Source of the DNA: Candidatus Hydrogenedentota bacterium
Lineage (GTDB): Bacteria > Hydrogenedentota > Hydrogenedentia > Hydrogenedentales > SLHB01
Assembly: GCA_026387845.1 (NCBI GenBank)
Contig: JAPLKX010000074.1
Location: 1 to 8,233 of the forward strand
Direction of reading: 5' to 3'
Length of the DNA stretch: 8,233 bases
Part shown: positions 1 to 6,563 of the stretch, in pieces
Numbering within the stretch: the first letter of the stretch is position 1
How the letters are laid out: the number at the start of each line of letters is the position of its first letter
Program-made: the position numbers and the translations under genes
Notes under the pieces: generated by a model
Databases searched by the model: none
Told to the model about the DNA's origin: nothing
What the model saw: the letters and a program-made list of their open reading frames with translations, nothing else

Positions 1-2681
1 ACCGGCTCCTGTTTACCATGCAGGGCAGCAATAGCCGCTGGCAGATCTGGGAAATGACGTTCAAAGACGGCGGCGCGTATGACATCCGCCAGGCCACCGC
101 CGGCGAAGAGCCCGACGTCGATAATTACGACGCCTGCTACCTGCCCGACGGCAGAATCGTTTTCGGCTCGACCCGGTGTTTCCATGGAGTGCCCTGCGTG
201 GGTGGCGCCGACGCGGTCGCCAACCTCTTCATCATGAAGGCCGACGGGACCGGAGTTCGGCAGTTGTGTTTTGATCAGGACCACAACTGGTGCCCGACCG
301 TGCTCAACAACGGCAGGGTCCTTTATACGCGCTGGGAGTATTCGGACACGCCGCATTATTTTGCGCGCCTCTTGTTTCATATGAACCCCGACGGCACCAG
401 CCAGATGCAATACTACGGCAGCAATTCATACTGGCCCAACTCGACGTTCTACGCCCGGCCCATCCCGGGCGACCCGACCAAGGTTGTCGCGATCATTTCC
501 GGCCATCACGGGGTGCCCCGGATGGGCGAACTCGTCGTGTTCGATCCCGCCAAAGGCCGCAAGGAAGCCGAGGGCGCGGTGTTGAAAATCCCGGGGCATG
601 ACTTACCCGTAGAAGCCCCCATCATGGATACCTTGGTGGACAACAGTTGGCCGAAATTCCTCCATCCGTTCCCGCTCGATGGGGACTATTTCCTGGTTTC
701 GTGCAAGCCTGATGCGAACTCGCCGTGGGGCGTCTATCTTGTCGACACGTTCGACAACATGCTGAAGCTGTACGACCTCGCCGGCTACGCGATTTTCGAG
801 CCGGTCCCATTTCACAAAACGCTCAAACCGCCCGCGATCCCCGACAAAATTAAGCCCGATCAGCGCGAGGGCATCGTGTATCTCGAGGACATTTACAGGG
901 GGACCGGCCTCACCGGCATGCCTCGCGGAGCCGTCAAAAACCTCCGCGTCTATGAGTTCCACTACGCCTATAACAAGATCGGCGGCCACATCAACATCGG
1001 TGTCGAAGGCCCGTGGGACGTCCACCGGATTCTCGGCACCGTGCCGGTGTTCGAAGACGGGTCCGCCGTGTTCCGGGTGCCGGCCAACACGCCTATCGCG
1101 GTCCAGCCGCTCGACCAGGACGGCCGGGCGCTGCAGATGATGCGGAGCTGGTTTGTGGCGATGCCCGGCGAGGTCTTGTCGTGCGTGGGTTGCCACGAAA
1201 AGCAGAACATGGCCCCGCCCTCGATGCAAACGCTCGCCGCAAGGCGGCCGGCCGCTGAAATCCAGCCGTGGCGGGGGCCCGCGCGCGGGTTCAGTTGGAA
1301 ACGGGACGTTCAGCCGGTGCTCGACAAGTACTGCGTGAGCTGCCACAACGGCGAAGGCGGCGGCGGTAAAGACCTGCGTGCAAAAGCGGAGAACGGCTGG
1401 AGCGGATTCACGCCGTCGTACCTGGAACTGCACCCGTACGTGCGGCGCCCGGGACCCGAGAGCGATTATCACCTGCAGAAACCGATGGAGTTCCACGCCA
1501 GCACCAGCGAACTGGTCCAGATGCTTGAAAAAGGCCATGGCGGCGTGAAGCTCGACGAAGAAGCGTGGGACCGGCTTTTCACCTGGATCGATCTCAACGT
1601 GCCCGACCACGGCACTTGGGGCGAGGACGGGCCTATCCCCGCCAACTACCACCAGCGGCGAATCGACATGCGCACCAAGTACGCCAACAGGCCCGAAGAC
1701 CCCGAGGCCATACCCGAACTCAACCTGCCGCCCGTCGTGCCCGTCGCGCCCGAGCCCAAACCCGCGCCCGGCGAGAAACCCGTCCTCGCCGGCTGGCCGA
1801 TGGACGAGCCCGCCGCAAAAGCCCTGCAGGCAAATGCGGGAACCGCGCGGCGCACGGTCGATCTCGGCGGCGGAATCACGATGGATTTTGTCCTGATCCC
1901 GGCGGGCGAATTCGTCATGGGCAGCACCGACGGCCAAGTCGATGAACGGCCCGCCACCATCGTCAGGGTCGACAAGCCGTTCTGGATGGGCGTCACCGAA
2001 GTCACCAACAAACAGTACCAGCGGTTCGACTCCAGCCACGACAACGGGTTCATCGACCAGCACCACAAGGATCACACCACACCCGGTTACTCGATCCAGG
2101 ACCCGGACGAGCCGGCGGTGCGGATTCCGTGGATCGATGCCGTCAAGTTCTGCAAATGGATGTCGGAAAAGCTGGGGCAGCCATGCTCGCTGCCGACCGA
2201 GGCGCAGTGGGAATGGGCGTGCAGGGCGGGTACCGACTCCGACCTTAATTACGGCAACAAGGACACCGATTTTGCGCCGTTTGCGAACCTCGCTGACGCC
2301 TCAATCAAGCTGCTCGCCGTCACCGGAATCAACCCGCAGCCCATCGAGAACCCAAGCAAGTATGAGGACTTCCTACCCAAGGATGAACGGTTCAACGACG
2401 GGTGCAAGATCATGACCAAAGTTGCCGCTTACGTCCCCAACGCCTGGGGCCTTTACGACATGCACGGCAACGCCAGCGAGTGGACCAGATCGAGCTACCG
2501 CCCCTACCCCTACAACGAGGGCGATGGGCGAAACGACATTTCAGGGTCTGAAAAGAAAGTAGTCCGCGGCGGGTCCTGGTTCGACCGGCCCAAACGAGCC
2601 AAGTCCAGTTATCGCCTCGCGTATCAGCCGTACCAGCCCGTGTACAACGTGGGAATAAGACTGGTGATTGTAACGCAATAG
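1..2681 (+). CDS. HzsA-like beta-propeller/diheme-motif protein fused to SUMF1-like domain (5' partial)
   Basis: The frame is open to the left edge (codons from position 3), so the ATG at 18 is probably internal and the N-terminus, including any signal peptide, is missing. Numbering from that ATG, residues 1-270 contain PD40/WD40-like propeller strands (for example LPDGRIVFGSTR, NNGRVLYTRW, MNPDGTS). Residues about 310-395 match what I know of the hydrazine synthase alpha middle domain (GPWDVHRILGTVP, EDGSAVFRVPA). This part ends in a CVGCH heme-type motif at 389-393. A second motif, CVSCH, lies at 439-443 within a cytochrome-c-like segment. A Pro-rich linker (about 569-600) leads to a formylglycine-generating-enzyme/SUMF1-like domain at 614-887, with GEFVMGS near 630 and RGGSW at 850-854. 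The two catalytic cysteines of true FGEs appear replaced by D856 and A861, so sulfatase-activating oxidase activity is unlikely. It is probably exported, because c-type heme is attached outside the cytoplasm. Function is unknown; hydrazine synthesis itself is not implied. Confidence 0.85.
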   Translation, partial: RLLFTMQGSNSRWQIWEMTFKDGGAYDIRQATAGEEPDVDNYDACYLPDGRIVFGSTRCFHGVPCVGGADAVANLFIMKADGTGVRQLCFDQDHNWCPTVLNNGRVLYTRWEYSDTPHYFARLLFHMNPDGTSQMQYYGSNSYWPNSTFYARPIPGDPTKVVAIISGHHGVPRMGELVVFDPAKGRKEAEGAVLKIPGHDLPVEAPIMDTLVDNSWPKFLHPFPLDGDYFLVSCKPDANSPWGVYLVDTFDNMLKLYDLAGYAIFEPVPFHKTLKPPAIPDKIKPDQREGIVYLEDIYRGTGLTGMPRGAVKNLRVYEFHYAYNKIGGHINIGVEGPWDVHRILGTVPVFEDGSAVFRVPANTPIAVQPLDQDGRALQMMRSWFVAMPGEVLSCVGCHEKQNMAPPSMQTLAARRPAAEIQPWRGPARGFSWKRDVQPVLDKYCVSCHNGEGGGGKDLRAKAENGWSGFTPSYLELHPYVRRPGPESDYHLQKPMEFHASTSELVQMLEKGHGGVKLDEEAWDRLFTWIDLNVPDHGTWGEDGPIPANYHQRRIDMRTKYANRPEDPEAIPELNLPPVVPVAPEPKPAPGEKPVLAGWPMDEPAAKALQANAGTARRTVDLGGGITMDFVLIPAGEFVMGSTDGQVDERPATIVRVDKPFWMGVTEVTNKQYQRFDSSHDNGFIDQHHKDHTTPGYSIQDPDEPAVRIPWIDAVKFCKWMSEKLGQPCSLPTEAQWEWACRAGTDSDLNYGNKDTDFAPFANLADASIKLLAVTGINPQPIENPSKYEDFLPKDERFNDGCKIMTKVAAYVPNAWGLYDMHGNASEWTRSSYRPYPYNEGDGRNDISGSEKKVVRGGSWFDRPKRAKSSYRLAYQPYQPVYNVGIRLVIVTQ

Positions 2682-2695
2682 TTCTTACGTCCTAT

Positions 2696-2722
2696 CCGTC
2701 GGATCCGTCCGATCCGTCCGAT
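2696..2722. repeat. Three tandem 9-bp intergenic repeats
   Basis: Three consecutive units read CCGTCGGAT, CCGTCCGAT, CCGTCCGAT, differing at one base. They lie just after the stop codon of the HzsA-like gene and are flanked by the inverted pentamers CCTAT (2691-2695) and ATAGG (2721-2725). The array fills most of the 64-bp gap before the acyl-CoA dehydrogenase. It is not a terminator: there is no T-tract and no strong stem. Role unknown; it may be a slippage-prone simple repeat or a member of a genome-wide family. Confidence 0.8.
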
Positions 2723-2735
2723 AGGTCAATTAATT

Positions 2736-2740
2736 GGAGG
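2736..2740 (+). promoter_or_regulatory. Shine-Dalgarno site deciding the acyl-CoA dehydrogenase start
   Basis: GGAGG lies 5 bases before the ATG at 2746. The longer in-frame alternative, a TTG at 2734, overlaps this site and so has no ribosome-binding site of its own. The ATG at 2741 is out of frame. The gene is therefore called from 2746. Confidence 0.8.
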
Positions 2741-2745
2741 ATGCC

Positions 2746-3945
2746 ATGGATTTCTCGATACCGCAGCCGCTTCAAGATTTGCTGAACCGGGCGCGCCAGT
2801 TTGTAGAAACTGAACTGTATCCGCTCGAACCGCTGTTTCTCCAGCAGGGTTTTAACGCCGTCGAGCCCGAGTTGCAGGAAAAACGCCGCAAGGTCAAACA
2901 ACTGGGGCTGTGGCTTCCGCAGATCTCCAAGGAGCACGGCGGGCTTGGCCTCAACCTCGTCGAGCACGGGCTGTTCAGCGCCGAACTCGGCAAGAGTCCC
3001 GTCGGCCATTACGCGTTCAACTGCCAGGCGCCCGACGCCGGCAACATGGAAATCCTCATCCAGTACGCCAACGACCAGCAGAAGAAAAAGTATCTCGAAC
3101 CCCTGCTCGCCGGCGAGATCCGAAGTTGTTTCGCCATGACCGAGCCCGATTTCCCCGGCTCGAATCCCGTCTGGATGGGCACCACCGCCGTGAAAGACGG
3201 CGACTCGTATGTCATCAACGGCCGCAAATGGTACGCCTCCGGCGGGGAGGGCGCCGCGTTCGCCGTCACCATGGCCGTCACCAATCCCGACGCCCCGCCG
3301 CACGAGCGCGCCAGCCAGATTCTCGTGCCTGCCGGCACGCCCGGCTTCATCCTCGAGACCGCAACACCCTTCATGGGCAGCCGCGGCGAGGGTTGGGCCA
3401 GCCACGCCGAGATCCGGTACGACAACTGTCGAGTCCCCCGCGAAAACCTCCTCGGACCCGAAGGCGGCGGCTTCCGAATCGCCCAGGAACGGCTCGGCCC
3501 CGGCCGAATTCACCATTGCATGCGGTGGATCGGCGTGAGCGAGCGCGCGTTCGATCTCATGTGCCGCAGGGCGATCGAACGCAAAATTGCGCCGGACAGG
3601 CCGCTGGCGTTTCAGCAGTTCGTGCAGGGGTGGATCGCCGAGAGCCGGGCCGAAATCGACGCGGCGCGACTCGCGGTGCTCCATGCGGCGTGGGTGATGG
3701 ACCGGGAAGGATCCAAAGGCGCCCGCGACGAAGTCTCGCTGATCAAGTTCAACGTCGCCAACACGATGATGCGCGTCCTCGACCGGGCCATCCAAGTTCA
3801 CGGCGGCCTCGGGTTCTCCGACTACACCCCGCTCGCCCTGTTCTACCGGAACGAGCGGGCCGGCAGAGTCTACGACGGCGCCGACGAGGTCCACAAAATC
3901 TCCGCCGCAAAACGCATCCTGAAAAAATACGCCGGCCTGGGCTAA
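2746..3945 (+). CDS. Acyl-CoA dehydrogenase, ACAD10/ACAD11/LvaC-like
   Basis: A 399-residue flavoprotein of normal length for the family. Order: N-terminal helical domain (about 1-125), the FAD/substrate beta-domain beginning at CFAMTEPDFPGSNP (128 onward; NGRKWY at 158-163), then the C-terminal helical domain with QVHGGLG (H352) and VYDGADEVHKISAAKRIL near the end. The residue at the position of the medium-chain enzyme's catalytic glutamate is D377, inside a DGADEVH motif that resembles the ACAD10/11 branch rather than ordinary beta-oxidation dehydrogenases. Family role: FAD-dependent alpha,beta-dehydrogenation of acyl-CoA with electrons passed to ETF. In the ACAD10/11 and LvaC group the enzyme instead handles 4-phosphoacyl-CoA, with phosphate loss. 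The next gene is a kinase 6 bp downstream, which supports that reading. Substrate chain length cannot be told from the sequence. It could still be a conventional dehydrogenase. Confidence 0.93.
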   Translation: MDFSIPQPLQDLLNRARQFVETELYPLEPLFLQQGFNAVEPELQEKRRKVKQLGLWLPQISKEHGGLGLNLVEHGLFSAELGKSPVGHYAFNCQAPDAGNMEILIQYANDQQKKKYLEPLLAGEIRSCFAMTEPDFPGSNPVWMGTTAVKDGDSYVINGRKWYASGGEGAAFAVTMAVTNPDAPPHERASQILVPAGTPGFILETATPFMGSRGEGWASHAEIRYDNCRVPRENLLGPEGGGFRIAQERLGPGRIHHCMRWIGVSERAFDLMCRRAIERKIAPDRPLAFQQFVQGWIAESRAEIDAARLAVLHAAWVMDREGSKGARDEVSLIKFNVANTMMRVLDRAIQVHGGLGFSDYTPLALFYRNERAGRVYDGADEVHKISAAKRILKKYAGLG

Positions 3946-3951
3946 GGAAAT

Positions 3952-5010
3952 ATGCAGCACCTCATTGACAACGCGCGGCCCGTCCGGCCTGGCGAAGAAC
4001 TTGATGTGCCGCGCCTTTCGGCCTACCTCAGCGACGCCGCCCCCGGTTTTACCGGCCCCATCTCCATCGAGCAGTTCCCCAGCGGGTTCTCGAACCTGAC
4101 CTATCTTGTCCGGGCCGGCGACAGGGATCTCGTGTTGCGCAGGCCGCCGGTCGGCAGCAAAGTCAAAGCGGCCCACGACATGGGGCGGGAGTACCGCGTG
4201 CTCAGCGCGTTGCATCCGGTGTATCCTGCGGCGCCGCGCCCGCTCGCCTATTGCACCGACCCCGCCGTGATCGGCGCGCCGTTCTACATCATGGAACGAA
4301 TCAAAGGCGTGATCCTCCGCGGCAAAAAGCCGCCCGGCTTCTCTTGCCCGCCGGACCTCGTGCGCCAATGTTGCGAGTCGTTCGTGGACAACTTCGTCCG
4401 CCTCCACCAGATCGATTATGAAGCCATCGGGCTCGGCGACATGCGCCGGGAAGGCTGGTTTGTCCAGCGCCAGGTAAACGGCTGGGTCGACCGGTACCAC
4501 GGGTCGCAAACAGATGAAATACCCGCCATCGATCAGACCGCTGATTATTTGCAGAAGCACTGCCCGCAGGACGTGGGCGCGGTGTTCATCCACAACGATT
4601 ACAAGTTCGACAACATCGTGCTCGACCCCGACGACCTCACCAGAATCATCGGCGTGCTTGATTGGGAAATGTGCACGATCGGTGACCCGCTGATGGATCT
4701 CGGCGTTATGCTGTGCTATTGGAACGAGCCGGGTGATCCGTCGCTGGGGGTCTGTTTCCTCACGCACGAACCCGGCTGCATGAAGCGACGGGAAGTCGCC
4801 CAAGCCTATGCCGCGAAAACCGGGCGGGACATCTCGAATCTCGGGTTTTACTACGTGTTCGGCCTGTTCAAACTTGCCGTCATTGCACAGCAGATTTACT
4901 ACAGGTACAAACAGGGCCTTACCAAAGACGAACGGTTCGCCCCCCTCATCTACGTGGTCGCCACGCTCGGCCAAATGGCCTGCGGCGTGATCGAAAGCGG
5001 AAAGGTTTAG
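3952..5010 (+). CDS. APH-fold phosphotransferase, ACAD10/11 kinase-domain/LvaA-like
   Basis: A 352-residue cytosolic kinase-fold protein. The glycine-rich loop is SGFSNLTY (44-51), followed by LVLRRPP (60-66), where an arginine stands in the usual lysine strand as is common in this branch. A helix glutamate (E80 in GREYRVL) follows. The catalytic loop is HNDYKFDN (214-221, D216 as the base, N221 for metal), and DWE (237-239) is the second metal-binding motif. All residues needed for phosphotransfer look intact. The start ATG has AAGGAAA overlapping the stop codon of the dehydrogenase, so the two are almost certainly translated from one mRNA. Aminoglycoside resistance is unlikely; the paired dehydrogenase points to phosphorylation of a hydroxyacyl-CoA, by analogy with LvaA and with the fused kinase domain of ACAD10/11. 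The stop codon overlaps the first two bases of a long inverted repeat. Confidence 0.9.
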   Translation: MQHLIDNARPVRPGEELDVPRLSAYLSDAAPGFTGPISIEQFPSGFSNLTYLVRAGDRDLVLRRPPVGSKVKAAHDMGREYRVLSALHPVYPAAPRPLAYCTDPAVIGAPFYIMERIKGVILRGKKPPGFSCPPDLVRQCCESFVDNFVRLHQIDYEAIGLGDMRREGWFVQRQVNGWVDRYHGSQTDEIPAIDQTADYLQKHCPQDVGAVFIHNDYKFDNIVLDPDDLTRIIGVLDWEMCTIGDPLMDLGVMLCYWNEPGDPSLGVCFLTHEPGCMKRREVAQAYAAKTGRDISNLGFYYVFGLFKLAVIAQQIYYRYKQGLTKDERFAPLIYVVATLGQMACGVIESGKV

Positions 5011-5076
5011 AATCTTTGTTCACGACATCTGCGTACGACACGTAGATGCTGGCTCAAGGTCGTGAACAAAGATTCT
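5009..5076. repeat. Long inverted repeat with 18-bp perfect arms and nested inner stem
   Basis: The arm AGAATCTTTGTTCACGAC (5009-5026) is matched exactly by its reverse complement at 5059-5076. Inside it, ATCTGCGT (5027-5034) pairs with ACGTAGAT (5040-5047) with one G-T wobble around a 5-base loop, leaving an 11-base bulge (5048-5058). It starts within the kinase stop codon and lies between two convergent genes, so it may act as a bidirectional transcription end or mRNA 3' stabiliser. There is no T-tract on either side, so it is not a classical intrinsic terminator. No target-site duplication is visible. Alternatives are a small mobile-element relic or a protein-binding site. Confidence 0.9.
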
Positions 5077-5080
5077 GCAC

Positions 5081-5111
5081 GCGCCTTCTTAGGCGCACGG
5101 CTTCTTAGCCG
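5081..5111. repeat. Two tandem hairpins with identical TCTT loops
   Basis: GCGCCT-TCTT-AGGCGC (5081-5096) and CGGCT-TCTT-AGCCG (5098-5111) are adjacent perfect hairpins with 6- and 5-bp stems, sharing the core CTTCTTAG. They lie 2 bases past the stop codon of the minus-strand PspC gene, on whose transcript the loops read AAGA. They probably form its mRNA 3' structure together with the adjacent longer inverted repeat. No T-tract follows, so terminator function is uncertain. Confidence 0.7.
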
Positions 5112-5113
5112 CC

Positions 5114-5341
5114 TTAGACTTCGCCCGCGCCGCCGCGCGTATCCGGCCCCGGATACGGTTGCTGCGGCATTACGAACACGGCGAGCACGTAAAAGATGAT
5201 TCCCGGCACCAAACCGGTAAACACGGTCAGGAGCAGAAACGCCACCCGAACCAGCGTAGAATCCATCTCAAGATAGTCGCTAACGCCGCCGAGTACGCCC
5301 GCCACTTTGGTATCGGTCCTGCTGCGGTAAAGTTTTTTCAT
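5114..5341 (-). CDS. PspC-domain small membrane protein
   Basis: A 75-residue protein that is essentially one PspC domain. It opens with a basic start MKKLYRSRTDTKVAGVLGG, then SDYLEMDSTLVRVAF, and a hydrophobic membrane segment at about 31-58 ending in VMPQ. The tail (60-75) is short, Pro/Gly-rich and acidic at the end. Stand-alone PspC proteins of this size are common; the family is tied to envelope-stress sensing (phage shock response) in Enterobacteria, but no pspA, pspB or pspF is in this window, so the stress role is not shown here. The start is supported by AGGAG on the minus strand (positions 5355-5351) 9 bases before the ATG. It converges on the kinase gene. Just past its stop, another reading frame would add a Lys/Ala-rich tail (see findings). 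Confidence 0.9.
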   Translation of the reverse strand: MKKLYRSRTDTKVAGVLGGVSDYLEMDSTLVRVAFLLLTVFTGLVPGIIFYVLAVFVMPQQPYPGPDTRGGAGEV

Positions 5342-5486
5342 AAGCCCGGGCTCCTATGGATCCTCAGCGACTGTAAACAGAGGAACCGGCCATGTAGATT
5401 TCCCTACGACCGTGATTTTCAGTCATGAAGGCTAAACTGATGCTACACATCGCGTCTGTCATGCCTTTACCCGAACGTTTCCATTC
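5342..5486. other. Intergenic spacer between PspC and histidine kinase genes
   Basis: About 145 bases between two minus-strand genes. It must hold the PspC ribosome-binding site (5351-5355) and probably its promoter, but I see no convincing -35/-10 pair. No hairpin with T-tract follows the histidine kinase stop, so read-through from the two-component operon into PspC cannot be excluded. Confidence 0.5.
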
Positions 5487-6563
5487 TTAACTAGACGTAA
5501 TTGTAAAAGAGAAAATATTAAGGCCACGGCCCGGTTGCCATCCTGCCACTGGTTGCGAATGATACAGTATTTCAAATCCGTGCGCTTTAGCAACAAGCGA
5601 CGCAATGTATAAGCCGAGACCTGAACCATCGCTGGAGATTCTCTTGGCAGCTTCAGTACGATACCCTCTGTTAAAGATCAACTCCTGCGATTCAATTGGA
5701 ACCAGGGGACCGCGAGATTCCACGGCAACGGAGACACACTCTCCGAGGTCATCAACTCGAATGTTGACATTCTCGCCCTGGAAAGAATACTTTACAGCAT
5801 TGTCAATAAGTATCAGAGGAATAACGTCGAAAGAATCGAACAGAAATGGAGTCTTTTGTGAATGACCACCCATCGTGATCACAACCTTCTTCTTGGCAGC
5901 AATTTCGTTGAACATTCTGCCAATTCTGTCAACCTGCCGGTACACGGCGTGTGCGCGCTTCCTGCCTAATGTGATGGCTTCGGGGTTTGCAGCATATCCA
6001 GAAGCCTGAAGCCTTGTTTGCAGTAACTGAACGGACTTGTAAAGCGACTTCAGGGGCTCCTCGCAATTATCAAGACGCTCTTCCGCACTCTCTCCCTTAC
6101 GGGTCCCTATAAGAGCCTCCGTATTTCGAAGAATCAAACTGAGCGCCGTTTTCACGTCATGTAGACCTGCAACCGAATCAGACAGGCACTTCTGGCACTG
6201 ATCTTCAAAATCCTGAATTAGTTGAACCATCGTTGCATGCCAAGTGCTGATATCCTGCCAAGGAACTTTCCACTGCTTCAGACTTTTCTTCAATAGAGGC
6301 GGACAAGTTTTGTTAAACTCAGGCTCAATGAGTCCGCAAACGATTATTCGACCCTTCGGCAGCTTGAGTGAGAAGTATGAGAGCTTTCCCTTGCAGACTG
6401 AATGCTGGACCAAAATCTGCTGTGCTTCAAAATGCATTTGCAGGCAAGACTTGTCCTGACATTTCAGGCATTTAGGATTTGCTGGAAGGTTGTAACCACC
6501 TCTTACGCTTCCATTTCTATCAATTGTTGGAAATGGGCATGTAGCCCGTATCCACTCAATCAT
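5487..6563 (-). CDS. Atypical sensor histidine kinase with Cys-rich N-terminus
   Basis: A 358-residue protein without transmembrane segments or signal peptide, so probably cytosolic. The N-terminal 130 residues hold nine cysteines, including C32-x2-C35-x4-C40 (KCLKCQDKSC), C57, C76, C87 and C123-x2-C126, possibly binding metal, Fe-S or sensing redox state. An H-box-like GLHDVKTALS gives H135 as candidate phospho-acceptor. The ATPase domain follows: N-box LILIDNAVKYS (N255, K258), an F-box-like IFNRGYR (296-302) and G2 box DGSGLGLYIA (312-321). The G1 box is degenerate: VAVESRGPLV has S283 where the adenine-binding aspartate is expected and L287 for a glycine, so ATP binding may be altered. 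Its start overlaps the response regulator stop as ATGA, and the ribosome-binding site is weak (GGGG about 11 bases upstream), suggesting translational coupling. Signal and target are unknown. Confidence 0.85.
   Translation of the reverse strand: MIEWIRATCPFPTIDRNGSVRGGYNLPANPKCLKCQDKSCLQMHFEAQQILVQHSVCKGKLSYFSLKLPKGRIIVCGLIEPEFNKTCPPLLKKSLKQWKVPWQDISTWHATMVQLIQDFEDQCQKCLSDSVAGLHDVKTALSLILRNTEALIGTRKGESAEERLDNCEEPLKSLYKSVQLLQTRLQASGYAANPEAITLGRKRAHAVYRQVDRIGRMFNEIAAKKKVVITMGGHSQKTPFLFDSFDVIPLILIDNAVKYSFQGENVNIRVDDLGECVSVAVESRGPLVPIESQELIFNRGYRTEAAKRISSDGSGLGLYIASLVAKAHGFEILYHSQPVAGWQPGRGLNIFSFTITSS

Noticed and set aside
603..2075. A 490-codon minus-strand open frame inside the HzsA-like gene.
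   Set aside because: Same antisense effect; its translation is rich in R, G and V without domain motifs, while the plus strand shows clear CxxCH and FGE motifs.
2734..2745. TTG start at 2734 for the acyl-CoA dehydrogenase.
   Set aside because: It overlaps the GGAGG site that serves the ATG at 2746 and lacks its own ribosome-binding site.
2692..4974. A 760-codon open frame on the minus strand opposite the dehydrogenase and kinase genes.
   Set aside because: It mirrors two well-supported plus-strand genes with family motifs; GC-rich third positions commonly leave the antisense frame open. The translation shows no recognisable domain and its end is just the 9-bp repeat read as repeated SDG.
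3952..5010. Aminoglycoside resistance gene.
   Set aside because: The fold is shared, but LVLRRPP-type motifs and coupling to an acyl-CoA dehydrogenase point to the ACAD10/11/LvaA branch.
5009..5111. CRISPR array or classical intrinsic terminator in the hairpin-rich junction.
   Set aside because: The repeats are inverted rather than regularly spaced direct repeats, and neither strand has a T-tract after the stems.
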